Source: Geomonas oryzae (GTDB taxonomy: Bacteria; Desulfobacterota; Desulfuromonadia; Geobacterales; Geobacteraceae). Taken from it: a stretch of 64,000 bases of DNA. Positions 26,439 to 35,185 of this stretch are shown here, piece by piece (the stretch's first letter is position 1; each line of letters starts with the position of its first letter). The DNA is taken from NCBI RefSeq assembly GCF_004117875.1, contig NZ_RAHW01000006.1:186001-250000 (forward strand), in the 5' to 3' direction. Under the pieces are notes generated by a model, which worked only from the letters and a program-made list of their open reading frames with translations, did not search any database and was not told the DNA's origin. The position numbers were made by a program, and so were the translations under genes.

Positions 26439-27592
26439 CACTCGACCCTCCCCAGGCGTTCCACCAGCCGCCGTCTCGTCTTCTCCAGCAGCCATCCACC
26501 AAGCAGGAACAGAATTCCGAGCCCGGTCAGGCTCGCCGAACGTCCCAACTTGTCCATCACCGTGGAGAAGTAGAAGATGAGCACGGTGAAGGCGAAGCCC
26601 GCGATGCCGAGGTTTATCCTCTCCCTGCGGGATTCGTGAAGCCCCCACCATATGAGGGCGATGGAACCGGAGGCGCTGGTAAGGTAAAAACCGGCCTGTT
26701 CCCAGAAGGTCCCGGCATGGCTTGCCGCCATGAACCGGGACGGCTCAACGGACGTAGTTCCAAGAAGCAGCACCCAGACCGCCGCGACGGCGTTCATCCA
26801 GGCCGCCTTGCCGCGCAGGAAAAGGGACAGCGCCAAGGGACCGGCCAGGGCGACGCCCCACCCCGCGACGAGATGGGCCGTTGGGACAGCCGGAGTCCCG
26901 TGCTGGAAGGTGTCGGAAAAGGCCGTGCCGGCGGCAAGCGGCAGCAAGGCGATGCCGCCGATCCATGCCAGCGCCCTGCGCACCGGCGATTCCCTACCCG
27001 GAAGCACGGCGGTGAGATAGGTGATCGCGAGGAGCAAGAGCCCTTCGCTCAGCACTCTTTCGCCGCCGTACCAGTTACGGGTCGCCTCGGCCCATTCTCC
27101 GGCAAGCCAAACCGGCGCGAGGATGGCGGCGAGCGCTGCCTGCGGCCAGTCGCGCAGCAGAGCCCACGCCCCCAAGGCGCCCAGGGCCCAGAGCATGACC
27201 CCGGCCGGCCAATGTTCCTGAAGATGAAAGATTTGTGCGGCGAGGAAGATGCCCGCGCCGAGCGCGACGGTGCCGACGGCGTGGAGGGCGGAGGAAAGGG
27301 GAGGGAAGCGCACGGCGGAAAAGACCGCCGCAAGGTGGAAGAGCGCCACCATGGTGATGGTGAGTGAGAAGCGTCCCGCGGGGGAAAGGGAATCCCAGTG
27401 GGCGGCGACGAAGAGAAGGACGCCCGCGCCAAGCAGCAGGGCGCCGAAGGCAACCGCCAGGAGCACGGGCCAATGCAGCCCCTGTCCCCGTTCGTGGTCG
27501 GACTCGAAGGCCCTGATCCGTTCGGCGGTGGCCGCGTCGATGACCCCTTCCTGCAACCATCTCTCCACGTCTTTTTGCCAGCGACCAGCCAT
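26438..27592 (-). CDS. DUF2157 polytopic membrane protein
   Basis: A 384-residue membrane protein. The N-terminal 45 residues (WQKDVERWLQEGVIDAATAE) are the soluble DUF2157 segment, followed by about 10-11 hydrophobic helices. The start at 27592 follows GGGAGGACGG; the open frame upstream to 27742 lies in non-coding DNA. Translation is coupled to the GDYXXLXY gene. Function is unknown. Confidence 0.82.
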   Translation of the reverse strand: MAGRWQKDVERWLQEGVIDAATAERIRAFESDHERGQGLHWPVLLAVAFGALLLGAGVLLFVAAHWDSLSPAGRFSLTITMVALFHLAAVFSAVRFPPLSSALHAVGTVALGAGIFLAAQIFHLQEHWPAGVMLWALGALGAWALLRDWPQAALAAILAPVWLAGEWAEATRNWYGGERVLSEGLLLLAITYLTAVLPGRESPVRRALAWIGGIALLPLAAGTAFSDTFQHGTPAVPTAHLVAGWGVALAGPLALSLFLRGKAAWMNAVAAVWVLLLGTTSVEPSRFMAASHAGTFWEQAGFYLTSASGSIALIWWGLHESRRERINLGIAGFAFTVLIFYFSTVMDKLGRSASLTGLGILFLLGGWLLEKTRRRLVERLGRVE

Positions 27593-27681
27593 CCGTCCTC
27601 CCGTGCCGTTTGTGAGGAATCCCGGAAAGATTGCGGCGACGAGAATAGCATGCAGGTTAGCGGCTATCAATTTAAATGTTG

Positions 27682-27827
27682 AAAGTACGATAAGACCGTT
27701 AGCCACGGAGGAAATCTGAGAAAATCTGAGAGAGGCAAACACTAGAGCGGGGATAACCCCCTCTTTTGTTTTTGGTTCAGATTTTCTCAGAAGTCCTCAG
27801 ATTTTCTCCGTGGCCAAAGGTTTCGGG
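27682..27827. repeat. 145-bp palindromic dispersed repeat, copy 1
   Basis: Arms GCCACGGAGGAAATCTGAG and CTCAGATTTTCTCCGTGGC fold on each other. The centre holds ACTAGAGCGGGGATAACCCC. Other copies are at 29281-29424, 30720-30864 and 31687-31831 with only a few differences. No ORF inside. After copies 1 and 4 the flanks GGGCTTCTTGTCGT and CTTAAATCACTTCCGC are also shared. Confidence 0.9.
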
Positions 27828-27847
27828 CTTCTTGTCGTTCTCTTAAA

Positions 27848-28255
27848 TCACTTCCGCACGCTCTCTTCCGGGTCCACCGCCCGCTGGACCGCCATGATGC
27901 TCGGCAGGTTCCCCTCGATCCAGTCCGCCAGCGCCTCGACCTTCTCTCCTATGGCTCTCCCTAGCGGGGTGAGCGAGTACTCCACGTGAGGCGGCACCAC
28001 CGGATAGGAGACGCGGTCGACGAAACCGTCCTTTTCAAGGTACTGGAGCGTCTGCGCCAGCATCTTCTCACTCACTCCCCCCACTTTGCGCCGCAACTCG
28101 CTGAAACGGTGCGTCTTTTCCATCAACGCCACCAGCACGAGAACGCCCCACTGGCTGGTCACATGCTTCAGTATTTCACGCGACGGGCACTGCACGCAGA
28201 ACAACTCCCCGCGGCGCATCTGGCCCGACAGGCTCACTACTTCCGGCTCACTCAT
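27848..28255 (-). CDS. HxlR-family transcriptional regulator (QorR/YtfH-like)
   Basis: A 135-residue winged-helix regulator. CPSREILKHVTSQWGVLVLV and FSELRRKVGGVSEKMLAQTL are HxlR landmarks, with an N-terminal cysteine pair (FCVQCPSRE) that could sense oxidants or electrophiles, as in QorR. It is divergent from a QorB-like reductase, the arrangement of E. coli ytfH and ytfG. It probably represses both from the shared 97-base gap. Confidence 0.88.
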   Translation of the reverse strand: MSEPEVVSLSGQMRRGELFCVQCPSREILKHVTSQWGVLVLVALMEKTHRFSELRRKVGGVSEKMLAQTLQYLEKDGFVDRVSYPVVPPHVEYSLTPLGRAIGEKVEALADWIEGNLPSIMAVQRAVDPEESVRK

Positions 28256-28258
28256 GAC

Positions 28259-28290
28259 ACTTACCTTTTTGTGCGTACTTACTTTTTGTA
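28259..28290. promoter_or_regulatory. Candidate HxlR operator
   Basis: A direct repeat ACTTACCTTTTTGT / ACTTACTTTTTGT with 18 bases between starts, located just before the regulator's start codon and in the gap to the divergent reductase. Confidence 0.45.
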
Positions 28291-28352
28291 ATCGCTGTTG
28301 CTATGCTCCACCTGTAACACAAATCGCATCCGCACATAAAGGAGATACCCAC

Positions 28353-29210
28353 ATGATAGTCATCACCGGAGCCACCGGACAGTTGGGGCGCCTCGTCATC
28401 GCGTCGCTTCTGAAGAAAGTACCCGCCTCGCGCATCGTCGCCGCGGTACGTAACCCCGAAAAGGCCAAAGACCTCTCCGCACTCGGCGTACAGGTGCGCC
28501 GGGCCGACTACAACGCGCCCGAGACTTGGGAAGGCGTGCTCGCCGGAGCCGAAAAGGTGCTGCTCATCTCCTCCAGCGAAGTGGGGCAACGCGTAAATCA
28601 GCACCGAAACGTCATCGACGCGGCTAAAAAAGCAGGCGTGAAGCTCCTCGTCTACACCAGCCTGCTGCGCGCCGACACCACGCCGCTTGGTCTCGGCGCG
28701 GAGCACATCGCTACCGAGACGCTGATTCGCGAATCCGGCGTCCCGTTCGTCATTCTGCGTAACGGCTGGTACACCGAGAACTACGCCGCCGGCATCCCTG
28801 CAGCCGTCGAGCACGGCGCTTTCTACGGCTCCGCAGGCGACGGCCGGATCGCGTCGGCCGCCCGCGCCGACTACGCGGAAGCCGCCGCTGCCGTACTCAC
28901 CCGTGAAGGGGAGGGTGGACGGATCTACGAACTTGCCGGCGACACCGCCTACACCCTCACCGAATTCGCCGGTGAGATCTCCCGTCAGTACGGCAAAGAG
29001 GTCAACTACGTAAACCTCCCCGAGTCCGAGTACAAACAGCTCCTCCTCTCCGTCGGTCTTCCCGAGCCGTTCGCCGCACTTCTCGCCGACTCCGACAGCG
29101 GCGCCGCCAAGGGAGGGCTCTTCGACGACAGCCATCAGTTGAGTGTCCTGATCGGCAGGCCGACCACCTCCCTCGCAGCGGTGATAGCCCAAGGCAATAA
29201 AAGTGCTTAG
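28353..29210 (+). CDS. NmrA-type NAD(P)H:quinone oxidoreductase (QorB/YtfG-like)
   Basis: A 285-residue atypical short-chain dehydrogenase. The N-terminal dinucleotide site is ITGATGQLGRLV (about 4-15). Further segments are VAAVRNPEKAK, LLISSSEVGQR, RNGWYTENYA and YELAGDTAYTLTEFA. This combination is the QorB (YtfG) group, which reduces quinones or related electrophiles with NADPH. AAAGGAGATA precedes the ATG. The divergent HxlR regulator is expected to control it. A terminator hairpin follows. Confidence 0.85.
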   Translation: MIVITGATGQLGRLVIASLLKKVPASRIVAAVRNPEKAKDLSALGVQVRRADYNAPETWEGVLAGAEKVLLISSSEVGQRVNQHRNVIDAAKKAGVKLLVYTSLLRADTTPLGLGAEHIATETLIRESGVPFVILRNGWYTENYAAGIPAAVEHGAFYGSAGDGRIASAARADYAEAAAAVLTREGEGGRIYELAGDTAYTLTEFAGEISRQYGKEVNYVNLPESEYKQLLLSVGLPEPFAALLADSDSGAAKGGLFDDSHQLSVLIGRPTTSLAAVIAQGNKSA

Positions 29211-29247
29211 AGCGCTAGGCTACCTCTTCAGTTTCCACGTGCAGAAA

Positions 29248-29275
29248 AGCCCACCGGATCATCCGGCGGGCTTTA
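29248..29275 (+). terminator. Terminator-like hairpin after the reductase
   Basis: AGCCCACCGGAT pairs with ATCCGGCGGGCT (one mismatch), followed by TTTAT. Near-copies precede repeat copies 3 (30686-30714) and 4 (31652-31683). Confidence 0.65.
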
Positions 29276-29280
29276 TGTTC

Positions 29281-29424
29281 AAAGTACGATAAGACCGTTA
29301 GCCACGGAGGAAATCTGAGAAAATCTGAGAGAGGCAAACACTAGAGCGGGGATAACCCCCTCTTTTGTTTTTGGTTCAGATTTTCTCAGAAGTCCTCAGA
29401 TTTTCTCCGTGGCCAAAGGTTTCG
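29281..29424. repeat. 145-bp palindromic dispersed repeat, copy 2
   Basis: Nearly identical to copy 1. It lies directly after the terminator hairpin. The remaining gap 29425-29538 shows nothing else. Confidence 0.9.
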
Positions 29425-29538
29425 AGTAGGTTTTTTGAGTTCGCTACCCGGCGGCTTTTCATATTTGTTTTTAATATCGCACCATGTTATAAACGGTAAA
29501 GCGTCTCAAAATATGAAGCGATTTCTGAAGCGAAAGAT

Positions 29539-30645
29539 ATGATCGATTACATCTGGCAGCAAAAAAACTGGCCTCATCTTACCTGGGACACGGACCGACT
29601 ACTGATTCCGTTGGGAGAGTGCCGCCTTTTGCAAGGAAAACTCCTTAGCAGGGTGGCCGGGCTGGGCTTCAATCTCGGTACTCAGGCACGGGCCGAAATC
29701 CTGGTCGAGGAGACCATAAAGACATCCGCCATCGAAGGGGAACAATTGGATGTTCGCTCCGTCCGCTCCTCGGTCGCGCGCAGACTTGGATTGCCTGCAG
29801 CGGGGATGCCGGTTGACCGACGCATAGACGATCTTGTTTCCGTGCTGCTTGACGCAACGCAGAATTTCGACCAGCCGCTCACCTTCGAGCGCCTGTGGGG
29901 GTGGCATGCGGCACTGTTCCCGTCGGGTTATTCGGGAATGCACAAGATAAAGGTAGGTGCTTGGCGGGAAGGTGCGGAGCCGATGCGCGTGGTTTCGGGG
30001 CCCCTCGGCAGGGAGACAGTCCATTACGAGGCCCCGCCGTCGGGGCGGGTTGCTGAGGAAATGGATGCTTTCCTTGCCTGGTGGGACGAGAGCAACGGTA
30101 AGGTCGAAGGCATCGTCCGCGCGGCGGTTGCCCATCTGTGGTTCGTCACCATTCACCCCTTCGAGGACGGCAACGGGAGGATCGCCCGTGCGCTTACCGA
30201 TCTGGCGCTGGCTCAGGATGACAAACAGCCGGTGCGATACTACAGTCTCTCCACCCAGATCATGGCGGAGAGGGAAGGTTATTACGGCGTTCTGGAGAAA
30301 TCGCAGAAGGGAGCTTGCGACATCACCGAATGGCTGGCTTGGTTTCTCGGCAGCTTCGCCCGGGCGATCGAGCGCTCGGAAAAGATACTTGACGGCGTTT
30401 TTTCGAAGTCGGAGTTCTGGCGTCGGCATGAGCAGGAGAAGCTGACAGACCGCCAGAAGAAAGCCGTCAACCGCCTGGTCGATGAAGGCGACTTTGAGGG
30501 AGGCTTGACGACGCAGAAATATGCGTCAATGACCCATTGCAGCCGTGCGACGGCCTTTCGGGAACTGGACCAACTCACCGAACTCGGCATATTGCGCCGA
30601 GACGGCCAGGGAAGGGCGGTCCGGTACCGGTTGGTTGAGGGGTAG
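29539..30645 (+). CDS. Fic-domain AMP transferase with built-in inhibitory motif
   Basis: A 368-residue Fic protein, expected to transfer AMP (or another nucleotide part) from a nucleotide to a hydroxyl of a target protein. The active-site loop HPFEDGNGR (about 213-221) is intact. An N-terminal helix holds TSAIEG (about 64-69), the (S/T)xxxE(G/N) inhibitory motif of the class with self-inhibition. The C-terminus (about 300-366) has a winged-helix part (SRATAFRELDQLTELGILRR). Such HTH-Fic proteins are common in accessory regions. The gene is bordered on both sides by copies of the 145-bp repeat. Confidence 0.9.
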   Translation: MIDYIWQQKNWPHLTWDTDRLLIPLGECRLLQGKLLSRVAGLGFNLGTQARAEILVEETIKTSAIEGEQLDVRSVRSSVARRLGLPAAGMPVDRRIDDLVSVLLDATQNFDQPLTFERLWGWHAALFPSGYSGMHKIKVGAWREGAEPMRVVSGPLGRETVHYEAPPSGRVAEEMDAFLAWWDESNGKVEGIVRAAVAHLWFVTIHPFEDGNGRIARALTDLALAQDDKQPVRYYSLSTQIMAEREGYYGVLEKSQKGACDITEWLAWFLGSFARAIERSEKILDGVFSKSEFWRRHEQEKLTDRQKKAVNRLVDEGDFEGGLTTQKYASMTHCSRATAFRELDQLTELGILRRDGQGRAVRYRLVEG

Positions 30646-30719
30646 AAGACGGCCGGGAAAAGCGGGGGGGCTGTAGGTAGTAAGAAGCCCGCCAGAATCG
30701 TCCGGCGGGCTTTATATTC

Positions 30720-30864
30720 AAAGTACGATAAGACCGTTAGCCACGGAGGAAATCTGAGAAAATCTGAGAGAGGCAAAACACTAGAGCGGGGATAACCCGC
30801 TCTTTTGTTTTTGGTTCAGATTTTCTCAGAAGTCCTCAGATTTTCTCCGTGGCCAAAGGTTTCG
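30720..30864. repeat. 145-bp palindromic dispersed repeat, copy 3
   Basis: Differs from copy 1 by one extra A and a few substitutions. It fills most of the gap between the Fic gene and the antitoxin gene, preceded by a GCCCGCC/GGCGGGC terminator-like hairpin. Confidence 0.9.
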
Positions 30865-30948
30865 AGTAGGTTTTGGGACACAAACCGCCCCCCCCCGCGA
30901 AATGTGACCGAAACGGTGAAGGGCAGTGAGGCTGACGGCTGGGGAGAG

Positions 30949-31287
30949 CTAACCGGCGTGCATTTTTTTTGTCCGGCCCGTCGCACGTGGCGCCGGACGT
31001 TGCGTGCTCTCAATGAGCCTACCGCTTGCATACTTATGGATAATACTGGCGATCAATGTCTGATACGGCAAGCCTTCTTCTGCTGCACGCATTTGGATAT
31101 CTTCTAAATCTCGAGATGATAATCGAATATTGATCCGTTTGTCCTTGGCCAGCGTCGCTGACGCACTGGAAGTGTAACGTGCCGTCTCCTCTTTAAGGTT
31201 AGGCACCGATTGCCATTCGCTATTTTCAAACGACGACACGATATCTTCTTCGTATTGTTTGTCTTCAGATTTTATCTTTTTCTTCAT
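30949..31287 (-). CDS. BrnA/CopG-like antitoxin
   Basis: A 112-residue protein. The region KRINIRLSSRDLEDIQMRAA, then EGLPYQTLIASIIHKYASG (about 52-92), is a ribbon-helix-helix segment of the kind seen in BrnA-type antitoxins. The N-terminal half (SEWQSVPNLKEE) is the toxin-binding part by analogy. The start overlaps the stop of the toxin gene by four bases. It should neutralise the toxin and repress the operon. Confidence 0.8.
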   Translation of the reverse strand: MKKKIKSEDKQYEEDIVSSFENSEWQSVPNLKEETARYTSSASATLAKDKRINIRLSSRDLEDIQMRAAEEGLPYQTLIASIIHKYASGRLIESTQRPAPRATGRTKKMHAG

Positions 31288-31568
31288 CGGGATTTGGCCT
31301 CTTTGATATACCTTTTAGTCGCGCTTCTACTTGGGATGATGGTTTTAAGGAATATTTCCTTCTCCGTTTCTATAAAAGGAACAAGATAGACGTAATCTCG
31401 GATATGGATGACAAAGATGCGCTGGTTTGGATATCGCTCTTTATTAGGATGCTCCACTACATCCAAGAGGCCACCTGTTGAGATAGATACTAGGGTTTCC
31501 TCAAATGAAATGCCACGTTCGGACTTCAGGCTCATGTTCTTGTCTGAGTTCCAGTTGACAGGTTTCAT
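31284..31568 (-). CDS. BrnT-like toxin
   Basis: A 94-residue RelE/BrnT-like protein: KSERGISFEETLVSIS near the N-terminus, RIFVIHIRDYVYLVPFIE in the beta sheet and KTIIPSRSATKRYIKE at the end. These segments match the BrnT/DUF4258-like pattern of ribonuclease toxins. It is upstream of its antitoxin, as in BrnT-BrnA. The ATG has no strong ribosome site; an internal ATG at codon 12 is possible. Confidence 0.7.
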   Translation of the reverse strand: MKPVNWNSDKNMSLKSERGISFEETLVSISTGGLLDVVEHPNKERYPNQRIFVIHIRDYVYLVPFIETEKEIFLKTIIPSRSATKRYIKEAKSR

Positions 31569-31686
31569 GACGCAATTTTAGACTCATGTGTGCCCTTTGT
31601 CATCTCGAAAAACTCTCAAGCCGGTAAGGCCGGGGGACCTGCAGGTACCAAGAAGCCCGCCGGATTGTCCGGCGGGCTTTATATTC

Positions 31687-31831
31687 AAAGTACGATAAGG
31701 CCGTTAGCCACGGAGGAAATCTGAGAAAATCTGAGAGAGGCAAAACACTAGAGCGGGGATAACCCTCTCTTTTGTTTTTGGTTCAGATTTTCTCAGAAGT
31801 CCTCAGATTTTCTCCGTGGCTAAAGGTTTCG
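31687..31831. repeat. 145-bp palindromic dispersed repeat, copy 4
   Basis: Nearly identical to copies 1-3. Its right flank matches that of copy 1 up to the stop codon of the next minus-strand gene. Confidence 0.9.
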
Positions 31832-31854
31832 GGCTTCTTGTCGTGGCGCTTAAA

Positions 31855-32226
31855 TCACTTCCGCTCTCCCGCCAGCCGCTCGCACAGTTCCTTGAACGCC
31901 TTCGTATCGACCTTCAGCTCCACCGGCTTGCCGTTGTCCTGGTAACCGATGGTGACGAGGCCGCCGACGATCTCGTGCTCCATCTCGGCGAAGAGGACGG
32001 CCCGCGGGTTGATGAGGAGGTTGCCGGAGCGCAGAAAGCCTCTCTCCTCGAGGTCCCGGGCCATTTCCTCCTGCTCCGTCTTATGCACCTTTTTGAAGAG
32101 CTGCTTTCGTACGGCGCTGCCGTCGAACCAGACGTCGATGAGGCGCGTGTCGTCGCCTACAAGCGGATTCTCGGCCGGAGTGGTGAGTTGTGCGGCAAGG
32201 ATTTTGTCGGTATTGATGTAACGCAT
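31855..32226 (-). CDS. Hypothetical protein
   Basis: A 123-residue soluble protein of no recognised family. It has mixed alpha-beta character: LIDVWFDGSAVRKQLFKK, then NLLINPRAVLFAEMEHEIVG and KAFKELCERLAGERK. The start at 32226 (MRYINTDKI) follows AAGGAG. The 3' end is next to repeat copy 4. No functional clue from neighbours. Confidence 0.65.
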   Translation of the reverse strand: MRYINTDKILAAQLTTPAENPLVGDDTRLIDVWFDGSAVRKQLFKKVHKTEQEEMARDLEERGFLRSGNLLINPRAVLFAEMEHEIVGGLVTIGYQDNGKPVELKVDTKAFKELCERLAGERK

Positions 32227-32478
32227 CGTGGGCTCCTTGGAAAAAGGGAAGGCGGCATCCTGAACCTTGCCGCCGTGCGGTTGGCTCAATCTAATTTAAA
32301 GTCTGACACTCTTCAAGCTAATTCTGCCGGTGCTCTTACGTGGTCCGATCAACAGTACCGGCGCCGATGACTGAGGAATCTTCGTCAGCCGTTGCATCAT
32401 ACCGTCTTGGTGAGAGAATTTCTCGAACCGCTATGAGAGTGGAAAGCGGTGCGGCTGTACGCAGGGTGAGGGGCTGAC

Positions 32479-33612
32479 ATGGCAATTATGGCGATGCTTA
32501 TTGGAGCTGTGCTGGTGCTCCTCGTGCTGTGGGAGGGATTCGAGACCATCATCTTGCCGCGCCGGGTGACGCGCCGTTTCCGCATCACGCGGGTCTTCTA
32601 CCGCAGTAGCTGGCGTCCATGGACCTGGCTCATCCACAACTTCGTCCCGGTAAGACGCCGGGAAACATGGTTGAGCTACTTCGGCCCGCTGTCGCTTCTG
32701 CTTCTCTTGAGCATCTGGGCGGCGGTGCTGATCACCGGGTTCGCGCTCATCCACTGGGGCGGTTCCTGGTTTCTGTACCGCAATGGCGGCACCGACCTCA
32801 TAAATGATCTCTACCTGAGCGGCACCACCTTCTTCACCCTGGGGATCGGCGACGTGGTGCCGAAAACGAGTCTGGGACGGCTGCTGGTGGTGATCGAATC
32901 GGGGATGGGGTTTGCCTTCCTGGCCCTGGTGATCAGCTATCTCCCGGCCCTGAACCAATCCTTCGCCCGACGCGAGGTGAGCATCTCTTTACTCGACGCG
33001 CGGGCCGGTTCGCCTCCCACCGCTTCCGAGATGCTGCGCAGGCACAGCCATCACGGTGGCGCGGAATCGCTTCGCGAACTGCTGCACGAGTGGGAGCGCT
33101 GGTCCGCGGAGTTTCTGGAGGGACACCTTTCCTACCCGGTGCTCGCCTATTTCCGTTCGCAGCACGACAACCAGTCCTGGCTGGCCGCGCTCACCTCGAT
33201 CCTCGACACCTGCGCCCTGATCATGGCGGGGGTGGAGGGGACCTGCAACCGCCAGGCGGAGCTTACCTTCGCCATGTCGCGCCACGCGGTGGTCGATCTG
33301 GCGCTCGTGTTCAGGACCCAGCCGCGGCAACTGCCTGCAGACCGGCTCCCGCCGGCGAAGCTGGACGAGATCTGCGACATCCTCCGCCGCAACGGGCAGA
33401 AGCTGAAGGAGCGGGACGTCCTGGAGCAGAACCTCTCCGAACTGCGCCTCATGTACGAGCCTTACGTCCACGCGCTCTCCCGGCATTTCAAGGTCGGGCT
33501 TCCTCCGTGGGTGTCGCGGGAAAAAGGCTTGGACAACTGGCAGGCAAGCTTTTGGAAGCCTCCCGGCAAGCACCAGAAGGCTTCCGAGCAAAGCGAAGAA
33601 CGGCACTTTTAA
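32479..33612 (+). CDS. Two-TM potassium channel family protein
   Basis: A 377-residue membrane protein with three hydrophobic segments: about 4-20, 71-94 and 125-157. The last includes the pore: TTFFTLGIGDVVPKT, where TLGIGD takes the place of the TVGYGD selectivity filter. A 220-residue C-terminal cytoplasmic domain follows, with many charged residues and no recognised RCK motif. The variant filter is shared by a group of bacterial channel-like proteins, so K+ selectivity is inferred. GAGGGGCTGAC precedes the ATG. Confidence 0.82.
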   Translation: MAIMAMLIGAVLVLLVLWEGFETIILPRRVTRRFRITRVFYRSSWRPWTWLIHNFVPVRRRETWLSYFGPLSLLLLLSIWAAVLITGFALIHWGGSWFLYRNGGTDLINDLYLSGTTFFTLGIGDVVPKTSLGRLLVVIESGMGFAFLALVISYLPALNQSFARREVSISLLDARAGSPPTASEMLRRHSHHGGAESLRELLHEWERWSAEFLEGHLSYPVLAYFRSQHDNQSWLAALTSILDTCALIMAGVEGTCNRQAELTFAMSRHAVVDLALVFRTQPRQLPADRLPPAKLDEICDILRRNGQKLKERDVLEQNLSELRLMYEPYVHALSRHFKVGLPPWVSREKGLDNWQASFWKPPGKHQKASEQSEERHF

Positions 33613-33725
33613 TAAACCCCACTCTGAGAGCGCACCATTGCAGGCCTTGCCCAGACTTACAGCGAGGAACCGCATCCAGTAGGACAAGCTATTGCAGGGG
33701 CGATGAATATCACCGCGAGCGAATT

Positions 33726-33785
33726 CCCTTTTTGAAAGGGCTCACCTGTGCTATTGGAAAAACGGATAGCTTCGCGAGCGGAAGC
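33726..33785 (+). other. Possible structured mRNA leader of the alarmone synthetase gene
   Basis: Three consecutive small hairpins are visible: CCCTTT/AAAGGG, GCTAT/ATAGC and GCTTC/GAAGC, all 80-140 bases before the ATG at 33868. It does not match the riboswitch consensuses I know. Confidence 0.25.
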
Positions 33786-33867
33786 TTAAATGCAAAAGCA
33801 GAGAAGATGCAGCCCCCCTGGCTGGTGGTAACCCGGGCGGTGCGTCTTGAGGATAAGGATTCGAATT

Positions 33868-34941
33868 ATGGCATCACTTGATTTTGAACGGGAAAAGGCA
33901 CTTTTCAGGAAATACTACGATACCAACGAGAAGCGGTTGATCGGGGCGAAGGACTCCTTTGTCGACATCGTCAGAACCCTGGTCGGGCAGACCGGAGCGG
34001 GGGCGACCACCAAGGTCGAGGGGCGCGTCAAGGAGAAAGAGGAGTGCATCAAGAAGTTCCAGCGCAAATACCAAGGGAAACTCGAGGCCGACGAGCAGCC
34101 CTACCAGGTCAGGGACTTCATCTCTGACCTGATAGGCGTGCGGATCGTCTGCCTCTATGAAGACGAGGTCCCGGTGGTGTCGGAACTGCTGCAGCGCAAC
34201 TTCAGGATATTGAACGTAACCGACAAGACCTCCGCCGTCGAGAGCACGGAGGACTCCTTCGGCTACAAGGGACTGCACATGGACCTGGCCCTGGACCCCG
34301 AGGCGGCTTATCCCGTCAGGAACCTGCCGCCGGCCGATCTCTGCTTCGAGGTGCAGATCAGGTCCCTCATCCAGGACGCCTGGAGCATGCTGGACCACAA
34401 GATCAAGTACAAGAAGTCGATCCCGGTGGACCTGAAGCGCAGGATCAACGTGCTCGCCGCCCTCTTCGAACTCGCCGACCGCGAGTTCAAAGAGATCAGG
34501 AACGCCACCTCAGACCTGATGCAGCAGGCAACGGTGACGCAGATCGAACCGGAAGCGCCGGGGCAGGCGGTTTCCGCAGGCACGAAGACGGTGAACGCCT
34601 TCAACTTCGTGCCCATCGCCGCGCACTTTTTCCGTGACTTCGTCTTCGACGACGAGAAGGTGGACGATTTTGTCCAGGACATACTGGAACAAAACAGCAC
34701 CCTGCAAAAGGCCGATCTGCACAGGTGTCTGAACGAGAACCTGAAGGTGGTCCGGGAGTACCGCGACCACATACTCGCGGAAAACCCCGAGAGGACCTTC
34801 AGCGCCTACACCTCGATCAGGCACTGTCTCCACCTCTACGACCAGGAGAAGTTCGCACGGATCCTCTCGAGAAGGAACAGGGAACGTTTCGTCGCATGGT
34901 TGAAGGCCAACCAGCCGGCGCCTGCAACACTGCAGCCCTGA
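33868..34941 (+). CDS. RelA/SpoT-domain (p)ppGpp synthetase without hydrolase domain
   Basis: A 357-residue cytoplasmic protein with the alarmone synthetase fold: GRVKEKEECIKKFQRKY (about 59-75, ATP-binding basic region), DLIGVRIVCLYED (about 94-106), FGYKGLHMDL (about 131-140) and CFEVQIRSLIQDAWSMLDHK (about 161-180, with the GTP/GDP-binding EVQIR). There is no HD hydrolase domain and no TGS or ACT domain, but the protein is longer than classical small alarmone synthetases (200-260) by a helical C-terminal part of about 130 residues. The ATG at 33868 is preferred over an upstream TTG at 33847. Confidence 0.87.
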   Translation: MASLDFEREKALFRKYYDTNEKRLIGAKDSFVDIVRTLVGQTGAGATTKVEGRVKEKEECIKKFQRKYQGKLEADEQPYQVRDFISDLIGVRIVCLYEDEVPVVSELLQRNFRILNVTDKTSAVESTEDSFGYKGLHMDLALDPEAAYPVRNLPPADLCFEVQIRSLIQDAWSMLDHKIKYKKSIPVDLKRRINVLAALFELADREFKEIRNATSDLMQQATVTQIEPEAPGQAVSAGTKTVNAFNFVPIAAHFFRDFVFDDEKVDDFVQDILEQNSTLQKADLHRCLNENLKVVREYRDHILAENPERTFSAYTSIRHCLHLYDQEKFARILSRRNRERFVAWLKANQPAPATLQP

Positions 34942-35034
34942 TCCCCCGTTTCTGCTCCGCCCCCCCCTCCCCAGAATTACAACCCATTCCAGAAGACCGC
35001 GGTAGCGCCGCTTGGCCTGGAAACCGGACTTCTC

Positions 35035-35062
35035 AGCGCCCTCAGGGGCGCTTGAAGTTTTT
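35035..35062 (+). terminator. Terminator-like hairpin after the alarmone synthetase
   Basis: AGCGCCC pairs with GGGCGCT (loop TCA and adjacent G), followed after five bases by a run of five T residues. Confidence 0.4.
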
Positions 35063-35185
35063 GGGCCCGCTTCCTCTTGCATTGCGTCACCTATGGAGTA
35101 ATATACCTAAGATTTTGATAATTGAGGTTGGTTAATAAAATGAAGGACCAGGGCTTTCGCTGATGCGAAGCAAGGGAGGTGCGAC

